This document shows positions 22,434 to 29,979 of a DNA stretch of 39,075 nt, piece by piece (the first letter of the stretch is position 1; every line of letters begins with the position of its first letter). The DNA lies in the NCBI GenBank assembly GCA_046734795.1, contig JBKPRX010000136.1, positions 1 through 39,075 of the forward strand. Reading direction: 5' to 3'. A program made the position numbers and the translations under genes. The notes beneath the pieces were generated by a model. That model saw only the letters and a list, made by a program, of their open reading frames with translations. It was not told the DNA's origin and ran no database searches. This stretch comes from JBKPRX01 sp046734795 (GTDB taxonomy: Bacteria; Actinomycetota; Thermoleophilia; Gaiellales; Gaiellaceae).

Positions 22434-22972
22434 GCGCGAAGCGCCGCTTCGATGCTCCGGCGGAATCGCTCGGCATTGTCGCCGTGGTTGATCGGCCCGA
22501 GAATGTGCTCGCCGACGAGGCGTCCCCGACGATCGACGAAGAACGTCTCGGGTACGCCGGTGACGCCGAACTTGTCGACGATGAGGCCGTTCCGATCCTT
22601 CAGGGTCGTGTACGTCACGCCGTAGCGCGCGAGGAAGCGTCGAGCGTCCGACGGGAAGTCGTAGTAGTCGATCCCTACGAACACCGCACCGCGCGGTCCG
22701 TAGCGATGCCATTGCTGCTCGAGCGCGCGCGCTTCCGCTTTGCACGGTATGCAATACGACTGCCAGAAGTTGATCACGACCGCCTTGCCCCGCAGGGAGC
22801 GAAGGCTCAGCTGGCCGTCGCCGTCGAGTTTCGGAAGCGAGAAATGCGGCGCCTTCTGTCCGATCTTGACGCCGTGCGATTGATGCGCCACGCGCCAGAC
22901 GAGCAGCGCGAGCAGGCCGGCGACGACGGCGACCGCGACGACTTGGGCAGTCAGTCGAACGCTGCGAGCCAT
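22430..22972 (-). CDS. TlpA/ResA/CcmG-like membrane-anchored thioredoxin
   Basis: 180 aa. One N-terminal membrane segment (about 8-27), then a thioredoxin fold of the AhpC-TSA/Redoxin type. G-Q-K-A-P-H-F-S-L-P is at 38-47; the active site Y-C-I-P-C has C74 and C77; the cis-proline is in V-T-G-V-P-E-T-F-F. It reduces disulfides outside the membrane, likely those of apocytochrome c, and is recharged by CcdA. It starts 7 bases after the L,D-transpeptidase stop and overlaps ccmH, so it belongs to the same operon. Confidence 0.92.
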   Translation of the reverse strand: MARSVRLTAQVVAVAVVAGLLALLVWRVAHQSHGVKIGQKAPHFSLPKLDGDGQLSLRSLRGKAVVINFWQSYCIPCKAEARALEQQWHRYGPRGAVFVGIDYYDFPSDARRFLARYGVTYTTLKDRNGLIVDKFGVTGVPETFFVDRRGRLVGEHILGPINHGDNAERFRRSIEAALRA

Positions 22973-22979
22973 CCAGCCA

Positions 22980-24020
22980 CTATGCCGACACGACGAACAC
23001 GGTCGTGCCGACGTCGACGTGGTTGAACAGCCATTCGGCGTCCGGAATCAGCATGCGGATGCAGCCGTGCGAGGCCGAGTAGCCGATCGATGCGGAGTCC
23101 GGAGTGCCGTGGATCCCGACGCCCGGCGCCGACAAGCCCATCCAGCGGGTGCCGAGCGGATTCCCGGGGCCGGGCGGGATGGGCTGCTGCCCCTTCGCCC
23201 AGGGCGAGTTCGGGGGGTACCACCAGGGATTGCGCCACTTGACGACGATGCGGAAGCGGCCGAGCGGCGTCGGGTACGCTGACTGCCCGGTCGCGACACC
23301 GAAGACGCGTCGCAACTTCGTCTGCGCGTAGAGGTAGAGCCTGTTCGATCCGCGACGGATGACGATCACGGACTTGAACGCGTCGTCGGTGACTTCGGGC
23401 TCGTGCATCGTCGGCTTCAGCCTGATCGGCGACCGCGAGTTCGCGACGAGGTGCTTGATGATCGCGTCGGTGATCGGGCTGACCGTGAACGTCCGTCCCG
23501 GCTCGGCCGGCGTGATTACGGGCTTGCCGTCGCGCAAGAACAGGCGAGCGTCGACAGGCTCGCGCGTGAAGCGGTGCACGACTTTCGCGACGAACGACGA
23601 CACCGGCCCGCGTCGGATTCCGACAGTCAATGGGATCGCCGTGCCGGGAGTCGCAGTGGCGGCACGCGCGACGGCGCGGTCGATGCCCGGGTTGGCGCCG
23701 AGGAGCGTCGGCGAGATGAGGATCGTCGTTTCGCCGTAGCGAAGGACGACGGGGCGGTCGAACGACTCTTGGACGATGCCTGCCGCGTCCCCGAGCGCGA
23801 GGCCTCCGACTGGGACGCCGGCGATTTTCACGCCGGCCGGGAGCACGCCCGGCGTCGTCACCGTCGTCGTTGTTGTCGCGGTCGTGATCGTCGTCGTCGT
23901 TGCAGGAGTCGTCGACGTCACCCCGGGTGGCGGGGCGACTTCCGCGAGTGCGAACGCCGCGAGACATCCGGCGAGCACGCACGCGCCGAGAAACGAGACA
24001 GCGACGCCTGTTCGGTTCAC
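22980..24020 (-). CDS. L,D-transpeptidase (YkuD) with YoaR/VanW-type peptidoglycan-binding domain
   Basis: 346 aa from GTG, which overlaps the upstream gene's stop (GTGA). A membrane anchor spans about 5-28; a Thr-rich linker (about 33-57) is followed by the PG_binding_4-like start K-I-A-G-V-P-V-G-G-L-A-L (about 65-76). A C-terminal YkuD domain has I-H-G-T-P and the catalytic S-H-G-C-I-R-M (H318, C320). It makes 3-3 peptidoglycan cross-links or attaches proteins to the wall, outside the membrane. A longer in-frame start would run back into the GDPD gene with no similarity. Confidence 0.92.
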   Translation of the reverse strand: MNRTGVAVSFLGACVLAGCLAAFALAEVAPPPGVTSTTPATTTTITTATTTTTVTTPGVLPAGVKIAGVPVGGLALGDAAGIVQESFDRPVVLRYGETTILISPTLLGANPGIDRAVARAATATPGTAIPLTVGIRRGPVSSFVAKVVHRFTREPVDARLFLRDGKPVITPAEPGRTFTVSPITDAIIKHLVANSRSPIRLKPTMHEPEVTDDAFKSVIVIRRGSNRLYLYAQTKLRRVFGVATGQSAYPTPLGRFRIVVKWRNPWWYPPNSPWAKGQQPIPPGPGNPLGTRWMGLSAPGVGIHGTPDSASIGYSASHGCIRMLIPDAEWLFNHVDVGTTVFVVSA

Positions 24021-24730
24021 GAGCTGGAGAGTGGAGCGAAGACCCTCGGGTCGTTCGTGATGATACCGTCGACTCCGAGCGCCGTTAGCCGCTCTACATC
24101 CTTTGCATCGTCGACCGTCCAGGCGTACACGGCTGCGCCCAGCGAGTGGCAGCACCGAACCGCGGCCGCCGTCACCACGTACCAGTGGAGCGTGGCAGCG
24201 CTCGCGTCAGTCTGGCGAAGCCAGCGCGGCAGCCGGGCCGGCAGAACCGAACGAAGCCCGGCGAGCGTCGGAGCGACGAAAGGCTTGACGAGCGGACGCT
24301 GGCTCAGCGCGTAGCGGTCCTCGGGATACGTGACCGAGCGCCTGAGGTGGGGCTCCGCCTCGGCGAGCGCCTGCAGCGAGGCGAGCGAGAACGAGCTCGC
24401 GAACGCGCGATCCAAGAGGCCGTACCGTCGAACGGCGGCGGCAACCTCGCGCTCGTGCCCTCGCCCCTTGAGATCGAGCTGGATGCCGATGCCGCGCGCG
24501 GCGACGAGCTCGAGCGCCTCGTCGAGTGTCGGCGGGTCGGCCGCGAGCTCTTCGTGCGAGTGCGCGAGCACGACGCTTCCGTCCGAGAGACCGACGACGT
24601 CGACCTCGACGACGTCGACTCCAGCGTCAGCGGCGGCGCCGAGCGACTCCAGCGAGTTCTCGGGTGCAAAGACGGGCGCGCCTCGATGGCCGACCCGCAC
24701 GACCGGCCCCTCGCCGCGAAGCAACTCCAT
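24017..24730 (-). CDS. Glycerophosphodiester phosphodiesterase family protein
   Basis: 237 aa. The GDPD signature G-H-R-G-A-P-V-F-A-P-E-N-S-L at 14-27 gives catalytic H15 and R16 with E25 and N26. V-D-V-V-E-V-D-V, a second His in L-A-H-S-H-E and G-I-Q-L-D-L-K-G follow. The C-terminal V-Y-A-W-T-V-D-D and G-V-D-G-I-I-T-N-D complete the barrel. It hydrolyses glycerophosphodiesters to sn-glycerol 3-phosphate and alcohols. No signal peptide, so cytoplasmic. Its start overlaps the phosphatase stop (TGATG) and its stop overlaps the L,D-transpeptidase start. Confidence 0.92.
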   Translation of the reverse strand: MELLRGEGPVVRVGHRGAPVFAPENSLESLGAAADAGVDVVEVDVVGLSDGSVVLAHSHEELAADPPTLDEALELVAARGIGIQLDLKGRGHEREVAAAVRRYGLLDRAFASSFSLASLQALAEAEPHLRRSVTYPEDRYALSQRPLVKPFVAPTLAGLRSVLPARLPRWLRQTDASAATLHWYVVTAAAVRCCHSLGAAVYAWTVDDAKDVERLTALGVDGIITNDPRVFAPLSSS

Positions 24731-27456
24731 CAGACGCGTTTCACCACGACGACCGCGCAGTCGTCGGTGAGCTCGCCGCCTGCGAACTCGCGACAGTCCG
24801 CGACGATCGAGTTCGCGATCGTGGCCGCCGGGAGGTTCACGGACGAGGCGACCGTCGCGTCGAGACGATCGAGCCCGTACAGCTCGCCGTCCCGTCGCGC
24901 CTCGATGACTCCGTCCGTGTAGAGGACGAGCGCTCCACCCGGCGGCAACGTCGCCGTGACCTCCTCGTACTCCTGGCCACCGTCGACACCGAGCACGAGG
25001 CCGACTGCGTCAAGTGAGTCGATGCGGCCGTCGACGGCGACGAGCCGCGGCGGCGGATGCCCTGCGCCTGCGCAAGCGATTGCGCCGGTCTTGGAGTCGA
25101 TGGTGACGTAGACCATCGTGATGAACTTGCCCGGCGCGATCTCGCCGACGACGACGTCGTTCGCAACCGTGAGAAACTCACTTGGCTGCGGGTGCTCGCG
25201 CGTGAGCGAACGGAAAACGAACTTCGCCATCGCCATGTCGGCAGTCGCTTCGATCCCGTGACCCGTGACGTCGCCGAGCACGACGGCGAGTTGTCCGTCG
25301 CCGAGCTCCACGAAGTCGTAGACATCACCGCCGACGTCGACGCGCGAAGCCGCCGCATAGACGTGGCCGATCTCGAGTCCGGGCAGCTCCGGATGGGATC
25401 GCGGCAGCAGCGACCGCTGCATCGTGTCGGCGAACTGCTTCTGCTGTTGGTAGAGACGCGCGTTGTCGATCGCGAGGGCCGCCTGCCCGGCGATCGCTTC
25501 GGCGGCCTCAATCGTGTCGGTCGAGATCGGCTTCCCCGGCTGGAACGAGAAGACGCTCAACGAGGCGATCACTTCCGCAGGTGTTGCGACCGGGACGATC
25601 GCTCCACTCCAGCCGCGTGCGATGAATGGACGAAGAACGGGCGCGACCTGCTCCGAGGCCGCCGCGCTGAGCCGGATCGGCACGCGCTCGCGGAACAATT
25701 GCTGGAGCGAGTGCGCGCCGAACGGCAGCACCCGGTCGAGCACGGCGACCGCAGCCTCGCGAAGTTGCGGCTCGGCGACGTGCAGCGCGCGAGGCACGAG
25801 CTGCTCGCGCCGCTCGTCCGGCATCGCGATCAGCGCTGCATCGATCTCGAGCACTTCGACCACCGTGCGCGTCACGGCATGCAGCGTCGCGTCGAGCGAA
25901 AGGCTCTGCGCGAACGAGCGCGAGATCTCGTACAACGCACCAAGCTGACGCGCGGCCTGCCGCTCCGCGGCGAGCGCCGCTTCGAGCTCTTCACCGAGTC
26001 CTTTCGCCTGTTCGTGGAGACGCGCGTTCTGCACCGCGACCGCGAGCTGACGCGCAAGGGCGAAGAACAGTTCCACCTCGCTCTCGGTCAATCGACGACG
26101 GCGTTGCGGATACGCGGCGAGGACGCCGATCGTCTCGTCGTGCGCGATCAGAGGCACCGCAATCACGGCACCGATACCCGCCTCGCCCGCGGCGTCGGCG
26201 ACGGACGCGAGCAACGGCTGACCCGCGATCCGGTCGAACGTGAGCGCACCGCGACTCCGCAGCGGCCCGAGGCAGAGCTCGAGGAGGCGCTCGGCGACTC
26301 GCGTGTGCGGACCCGCAAGCCCGCGACCTGCAGCCGCATGCAGGCGGCCGCCGTCGCGGAGATACACCGCGAGACGGTCGACTCCGAGGAGCTCCGCCAC
26401 GCGATCGACGGCGGTCTCGAGGGTGTGCGCGAGCGAAAGCTCCGCGATCGCCTGGCCGATGACGGCGAGGAGCGCGCGCGTCCGTTCGAGCTCGTCTGCG
26501 AGCTCTTCGGAGCGCGACGCCGCCCGCAACGCGGTCGCGGCGCGGACGCCGAAGCGGCTCAACGCGTGGAGCTCCGGTACGCCGTTCGCCGTAATGTCGG
26601 CGAACAGAAGCTGCAAGACGCCGAGCGCTGGGCGACCGAGCGGCAACGCAACTGCGCGCGCCGCGCCGGCCGGCAACCGGTCGGAGCGAGTCTCCTCGAC
26701 TGGAACCCCACGTCCGAGCGCCTCGAGCGCGATCGTCCGGAGAAGGCCGCTGTCCGTTCCGCCCTGCCCGTGACTTGCAGCAATCGCGAGTTCGTCGTCG
26801 CCCTTCCGCTCCCACAGAACGGCGGTCGTCGCGCCGGTGGCCGCGGCGGCCAACCGTGCGAGCTCGTCCGCGCCGCGACCGTCGGCCCCCGCGGCAAGCG
26901 CTTGGCCGGCGAGCTCGAGCGGCGCGATGCCGCCCGCAGGAATTGCAGCCGCTTCACCCGCCGCGTACGCACGAAGCACGAGCGCGACGTGGGCCGCTGC
27001 AAGCGCGGCAGCTTGATGCTCGTCGTCTTCGAAGCGCCGGTGGCGTAACAGCTCGAGGGTTCCGACAGTTCGGTTGCCGGCAACGATCGGCAGGAAGAGA
27101 ACGCCCGCTGCAGCGGTGCGCGCAGCAGCACGTTGAAGCTGTTCGGGTGCGCGCTCGCGCTCGGCCGTCGCTCCGCCGATTGCATCCGCGGGAATCCGTG
27201 TGCCGGTCAGTTCCGCCGCGAGCGAGGGCGCAGCTGCGACCGCCCGCGCCGAGAAGGCGTCCTCCTCGGTATCGAGGACGCGGATCAGAACGACGTCGGC
27301 GTCCAGTGCCTCGGCGACGGAGTCGGCGAGCTGCTGAAGCGCGTCCCCAAGCGTGGCGCCCGAGGCAATAGCCTCGCCTGCGCGCGCGAGCGGCTCGAGA
27401 ATCGCGAGTCCGCCTCGTGGAGACGTGGACCGCGGCTGGGCAGGCTCGGCGACCAT
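24730..27456 (-). CDS. Multi-GAF SpoIIE/RsbU-type PP2C phosphatase
   Basis: 908 aa. Four GAF-like modules lie at about 30-165, 180-320, 335-500 and 520-680, with helical linkers. A PP2C/SpoIIE domain spans about 690-905 with V-G-G-D-V-Y-D-F, V-V-L-G-D-V-T-G-H-G, A-G-A-G-H-P-P-P, L-Y-T-D-G-V-I-E-A and T-D-D-C-A, which carry the metal-binding Asp residues. Such proteins dephosphorylate anti-anti-sigma factors in response to ligands or partners of the GAF domains. No membrane segment. I chose the ATG at 27456 (AAGGAG directly before it, TAGACT box 13 bases upstream); longer versions are Arg-rich and unlikely. No anti-sigma or STAS gene is in the window. Confidence 0.92.
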   Translation of the reverse strand: MVAEPAQPRSTSPRGGLAILEPLARAGEAIASGATLGDALQQLADSVAEALDADVVLIRVLDTEEDAFSARAVAAAPSLAAELTGTRIPADAIGGATAERERAPEQLQRAAARTAAAGVLFLPIVAGNRTVGTLELLRHRRFEDDEHQAAALAAAHVALVLRAYAAGEAAAIPAGGIAPLELAGQALAAGADGRGADELARLAAAATGATTAVLWERKGDDELAIAASHGQGGTDSGLLRTIALEALGRGVPVEETRSDRLPAGAARAVALPLGRPALGVLQLLFADITANGVPELHALSRFGVRAATALRAASRSEELADELERTRALLAVIGQAIAELSLAHTLETAVDRVAELLGVDRLAVYLRDGGRLHAAAGRGLAGPHTRVAERLLELCLGPLRSRGALTFDRIAGQPLLASVADAAGEAGIGAVIAVPLIAHDETIGVLAAYPQRRRRLTESEVELFFALARQLAVAVQNARLHEQAKGLGEELEAALAAERQAARQLGALYEISRSFAQSLSLDATLHAVTRTVVEVLEIDAALIAMPDERREQLVPRALHVAEPQLREAAVAVLDRVLPFGAHSLQQLFRERVPIRLSAAASEQVAPVLRPFIARGWSGAIVPVATPAEVIASLSVFSFQPGKPISTDTIEAAEAIAGQAALAIDNARLYQQQKQFADTMQRSLLPRSHPELPGLEIGHVYAAASRVDVGGDVYDFVELGDGQLAVVLGDVTGHGIEATADMAMAKFVFRSLTREHPQPSEFLTVANDVVVGEIAPGKFITMVYVTIDSKTGAIACAGAGHPPPRLVAVDGRIDSLDAVGLVLGVDGGQEYEEVTATLPPGGALVLYTDGVIEARRDGELYGLDRLDATVASSVNLPAATIANSIVADCREFAGGELTDDCAVVVVKRV

Positions 27457-27469
27457 CTCCTTCCGAGTC

Positions 27470-27475
27470 AGTCTA
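27470..27475 (-). promoter_or_regulatory. -10 box TAGACT of the phosphatase operon
   Basis: TAGACT on the minus strand lies 13 bases before the ATG at 27456, with AAGGAG in between. This is a short-leader start for the seven-gene operon that runs down to DUF1697. Confidence 0.45.
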
Positions 27476-27485
27476 TTGGCCGTCT

Positions 27486-27491
27486 TAGAAT
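27486..27491 (+). promoter_or_regulatory. -10 box TAGAAT of the 88-aa gene
   Basis: TAGAAT is followed by 6 bases and the GTG at 27498, with no ribosome site. It lies 10 bases from the divergent TAGACT box of the phosphatase operon. Confidence 0.5.
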
Positions 27492-27497
27492 CCCGCC

Positions 27498-27764
27498 GTG
27501 GCCCAACCAGAGAAGCAGCCGGCGCGCCAGCGGGCCCACTCGACGAACGTCGACCTCGGCGAAGACGAGATCCCGCTCGACCCGCACGCGATCGAGCGCA
27601 GGTACCGACTCGAACGCGCACGCCGACGCGCACGCGTTCGGCACAAGCAAGAGCACACGCTCGCCGGCGTTCGGTTCTACGCCGTGCTCGGGGTGCTGGT
27701 CGCGGTCGCGCTGAGCTTGCTCGTCCTCATCTGGGACGAAGTCGGCCGGCTCTTCGGTCTGTAG
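27498..27764 (+). CDS. Small membrane protein, 88 aa
   Basis: A charged N-terminal half (about 1-58) with an Arg-rich stretch is followed by one membrane segment (about 60-80) and a short C-terminal tail. No family is recognised. The positive-inside rule puts the large N-terminal part in the cytoplasm. The gene is divergent from the phosphatase operon and ends in TAG two bases before the convergent stop of the zinc-ribbon gene, the two stops forming TAGATCTA. Confidence 0.65.
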   Translation: MAQPEKQPARQRAHSTNVDLGEDEIPLDPHAIERRYRLERARRRARVRHKQEHTLAGVRFYAVLGVLVAVALSLLVLIWDEVGRLFGL

Positions 27765-27766
27765 AT

Positions 27767-28015
27767 CTAGAGCGACGCGCTTGGACGGGAACCGAGACCG
27801 CGCGGCCCGAGATCGAGCGCGCGCGTGAGCGGGCTCCACGGCACCTGCTCCCACACGGTGCCGGCACACATCGGGCAGATCGGAAGCGCGCGATAAACAG
27901 TCACGCCGTAACCGCACTCGGAGCAGTGGAACTCGCCCTTGACGAGCTCGCCTGCGGTCCGGAAGGCCACGTATCCACCCGGTTCCTCTGCAATAGTGCG
28001 AACTCGATCCGCCAC
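27767..28015 (-). CDS. Small zinc-ribbon protein
   Basis: 82 aa. Two knuckles C31-x-x-C34 (C-S-E-C-G-Y-G) and C47-x-x-C50 (C-P-M-C-A-G) form a rubredoxin-like zinc ribbon; such domains bind Zn or Fe and often mediate nucleic-acid or protein contacts. I chose the GTG at 28015 because AGGGGG lies 5 bases before it. A GTG 60 bases upstream would add a Gln-rich stretch of low plausibility. Function unknown. Confidence 0.68.
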   Translation of the reverse strand: MADRVRTIAEEPGGYVAFRTAGELVKGEFHCSECGYGVTVYRALPICPMCAGTVWEQVPWSPLTRALDLGPRGLGSRPSASL

Positions 28016-28060
28016 CGTGCCCCCTTGCTCCGACTGTGCCTTTGCGCCCTGCTGCTGCCC

Positions 28061-28083
28061 CTCGTCAAGTGCCACTCGTCAAG
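28061..28083. repeat. Direct repeat of CTCGTCAAG, two copies
   Basis: CTCGTCAAG at 28061-28069 and 28075-28083, one start 14 bases after the other. The complement gives two TTGACGAG boxes, -35-like on the minus strand, but no -10 is found at 17 bases from either. Possibly a regulator half-site pair. Confidence 0.3.
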
Positions 28084-28089
28084 CGACAC

Positions 28090-28118
28090 TTGTTACGGGA
28101 CTACCCGCACTCTAGACC
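28090..28118 (+). promoter_or_regulatory. Candidate promoter TTGTTA-17-TAGACC
   Basis: TTGTTA (28090-28095), 17-base spacer, TAGACC (28113-28118). The box directly touches the GTG at 28119, so a transcript from here would start after that GTG. If the promoter is real, the ATG at 28194 would be the start of the downstream gene. Confidence 0.35.
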
Positions 28119-28601
28119 GTGCAAACACCTGAGCCAATAGCGCCCGATCGAGACCCGCTCTCCGCGCCCGGAGGGAGATCGGCACCTCGCCCCATGCGCG
28201 GTGCGTTCGACTGGGGCGAGCGGCTCGCGCTCCTTTCAGGTCTCGTGCTCGCGATCTCGTCCTTCACGAACTGGTACACGGGAAGCGGCAGTGACGGCCT
28301 CACGCTGAGCGTCACCGGCTGGCACACCGGGGTCCTAGGAAAGCTCGTCTTCTGGATCGGCCTCGTCGTTTTGATCCTCGTCGCGCTCCGCGAGCTCGGC
28401 TACCCGCTGCCCGCAACTGTCCCGGAGAGTCTCGTGCTCGTCGCGCTCGGATCGCTGGCGACGATCTTCGTCTTGATCCGGCTCATCTCGATCCCGGACA
28501 CGTTCTTTCTCTTCGGTCGCGGCATCGGGATCTGGATCAGTCTCTTCGCCGCGATCGCGATGATCGCGAGCGGGTTGCTCCGCGCCGCCGAAGAGCTCTA
28601 G
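28119..28601 (+). CDS. Four-helix membrane protein, unknown function
   Basis: 160 aa (from GTG; 135 aa if the ATG at 28194 is used). Four hydrophobic segments lie at about 36-50, 70-90, 103-122 and 133-153; the first 30 residues are Pro-rich and soluble. Conserved-looking motifs are S-S-F-T-N-W-Y near the first segment and T-G-W-H-T-G-V-L-G-K-L-V. I do not recognise a named family. The stop shares a CTAG with the convergent PAP2 gene. The start is uncertain: the promoter-like element at 28090-28118 favours the downstream ATG. Confidence 0.65.
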   Translation: MQTPEPIAPDRDPLSAPGGRSAPRPMRGAFDWGERLALLSGLVLAISSFTNWYTGSGSDGLTLSVTGWHTGVLGKLVFWIGLVVLILVALRELGYPLPATVPESLVLVALGSLATIFVLIRLISIPDTFFLFGRGIGIWISLFAAIAMIASGLLRAAEEL

Positions 28602-29140
28602 TCCGGCGCCGGCTGTGCCCGTCCGCGGGACCAGCGTGCGCGCTGAGTGAGCGCAACGATCGCGAGACCGATGAGGACGCCGAGCGCAGCGCCGCCGACG
28701 ACGTCGAGGGGATAGTGGACACCGTCGTAGACCCGCGAGAACCCGATTGCGACGGCGAGCAGGTAGAAGAGCGGCGCGTAACGCGGGGCGGCGAAAGCAA
28801 GCACGGTTGCGCACGCGAAGCTCGACGTCGTGTGTCCCGACGGAAACGAGTGACTTCCGGGAACGCTGACGAGCGGATCCGGAAGCGGGTAGCGAAGCGG
28901 CGGCCGATCGCGATCGATCGTCGAGCGCAGGAACGCGCTCAGCACTTGTCCGAGAAGATCCGCTGCAACGACCGCGACGAGGAGCGACGGCCGCCGCCAG
29001 AGGATCGCGAGCGCGACGCCGAGCACGATCCACACGAGACCGAGCTCACCGATGCGGGACAACCAGACGAAGACCGGGTTCAGCCAATCGGTGCGGTGGT
29101 GGACGACCCAACGCTCGAGGTGCCGGTCGACGTCGATCAG
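28598..29140 (-). CDS. PAP2-family membrane phosphatase, probable CTG start
   Basis: 180 aa from CTG 29140, or 154 aa from TTG 29062. Phosphatase motifs are present: R-S-T-I-D-R-D-R-P at 72-80, P-S-G-H at 100-103 and S-R-V-Y-D-G-V-H-Y-P-L-D at 135-146, with several membrane segments. It should dephosphorylate a lipid phosphate such as undecaprenyl or phosphatidic acid phosphate at the outer face. The 26 codons before the TTG are open and encode a plausible N-terminal helix (D-V-D-R-H-L-E-R-W-V-V, then L-N-P-V-F-V-W), but contain no ATG, GTG or TTG. AGGCGG lies 6 bases before the CTG. The upstream HTH-receiver gene ends 10 bases before. Confidence 0.8.
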   Translation of the reverse strand: MIDVDRHLERWVVHHRTDWLNPVFVWLSRIGELGLVWIVLGVALAILWRRPSLLVAVVAADLLGQVLSAFLRSTIDRDRPPLRYPLPDPLVSVPGSHSFPSGHTTSSFACATVLAFAAPRYAPLFYLLAVAIGFSRVYDGVHYPLDVVGGAALGVLIGLAIVALTQRARWSRGRAQPAPD

Positions 29141-29150
29141 CGCGCGCCGC

Positions 29151-29738
29151 CTAGATCGGCACGATCTGCTTCGTCTGCTCGATCAGCTGATCGAGGTCGA
29201 ACGGCTTCCCGACGAAAGCCTGCGCGCCGCGCTCGGCGGCCTCTTGCTCGCCGAGCTCGTCGAGCTTGCCGCTGAACATCACGACCGGGATCGCGCCCGC
29301 ACCGTGACGCTCTTGGATACGCCGCAACATCTCCCAACCGTCGACCTGCGGCATCATCACGTCCAGCAGCACGAGGTCGGGCTTCGCAGCATCGATCGCA
29401 GCGAGCCCCTCCTCCGCACCTGCAGCTTCGCGCACCGTGTAGCCGGCGAACTCGAGGTTGACGCGGACGAGCTCACGAACGCGATCGTCGTCGTCGACGA
29501 GCAAGATCAGCGGCCCGCCTTTCCGCGCACCCCCTGGCCCCGAGCGCTCGAGGAACGCCTCGAGGTCCGAACGCCGATATCGGCGATGGCCGCCGGGCGT
29601 GTAGAAGGCCGGCACCCGACCCTGATCGGACCACTTGCGAATCGTGCTCTGGGCCACGCCGAGGAAGCGTGCCGCTTGGCCGAGCGTCAGCCACTCGGTT
29701 TCGCCCCCTCGACCCGTGTTCCTCGCGCTGTAGGCCAT
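29151..29738 (-). CDS. BldC/MerR-type HTH fused to a receiver domain
   Basis: 195 aa. Residues about 16-66 are an excisionase/BldC-like winged helix (W-L-T-L-G-Q-A-A-R-F-L-G-V, then P-G-G-H-R-R-Y-R-R-S-D-L). Residues about 76-193 are a complete receiver with acidic run D82-D85, acceptor D126 in V-L-L-D-V-M-M-P, S156 and K178. The DNA-binding domain comes first, the reverse of most response regulators. It probably switches DNA binding by phosphorylation; no adjacent kinase. It is cotranscribed with the PAP2 gene (10-base gap). TAGTTT lies 9 bases before the ATG. Confidence 0.88.
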   Translation of the reverse strand: MAYSARNTGRGGETEWLTLGQAARFLGVAQSTIRKWSDQGRVPAFYTPGGHRRYRRSDLEAFLERSGPGGARKGGPLILLVDDDDRVRELVRVNLEFAGYTVREAAGAEEGLAAIDAAKPDLVLLDVMMPQVDGWEMLRRIQERHGAGAIPVVMFSGKLDELGEQEAAERGAQAFVGKPFDLDQLIEQTKQIVPI

Positions 29739-29747
29739 TCGGCATGG

Positions 29748-29753
29748 AAACTA
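29748..29753 (-). promoter_or_regulatory. -10-like box TAGTTT of the HTH-receiver gene
   Basis: TAGTTT on the minus strand is followed by 9 bases and the ATG at 29738, with no ribosome site. Confidence 0.45.
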
Positions 29754-29780
29754 GCCAAAGCTGCGCGTTCTTACACATGT

Positions 29781-29969
29781 TCAAGGTGCATGCAGCGTCC
29801 GGACGAGCGTTACCGGAGCCTGCGGGCGCGGATTGTCGTGAAGCGCTTCTCCGACCGCGACGCCGATGCCGAAGAGCACGAGCGCGACGGCGACCCGGAG
29901 CAGCCAGCGCGTGAGCGTGGCGCGCCGCCGGCGCCGCCGACGCTCCGTTCGTTCGTCGACGCTCGTCAT
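29781..29969 (-). CDS. Small single-pass membrane protein, 62 aa
   Basis: An Arg-rich start (residues about 8-20) is followed by one hydrophobic segment (about 23-42) and a short Pro-rich tail that would be extracytoplasmic. No family recognised. The ATG at 29969 has GAGG 8-9 bases upstream; an alternative TTG lies two codons earlier. The gene begins 10 bases after the stop of the 104-aa gene and looks like the last member of the mfd-eno block. Confidence 0.55.
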   Translation of the reverse strand: MTSVDERTERRRRRRRATLTRWLLRVAVALVLFGIGVAVGEALHDNPRPQAPVTLVRTLHAP

Positions 29970-29979
29970 CGGCAACGCC

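Noticed and set aside
25057..27048. 663-residue plus-strand frame opposite the GAF-SpoIIE phosphatase
   Set aside because: Shadow of codon third-position GC; no domain recognisable.
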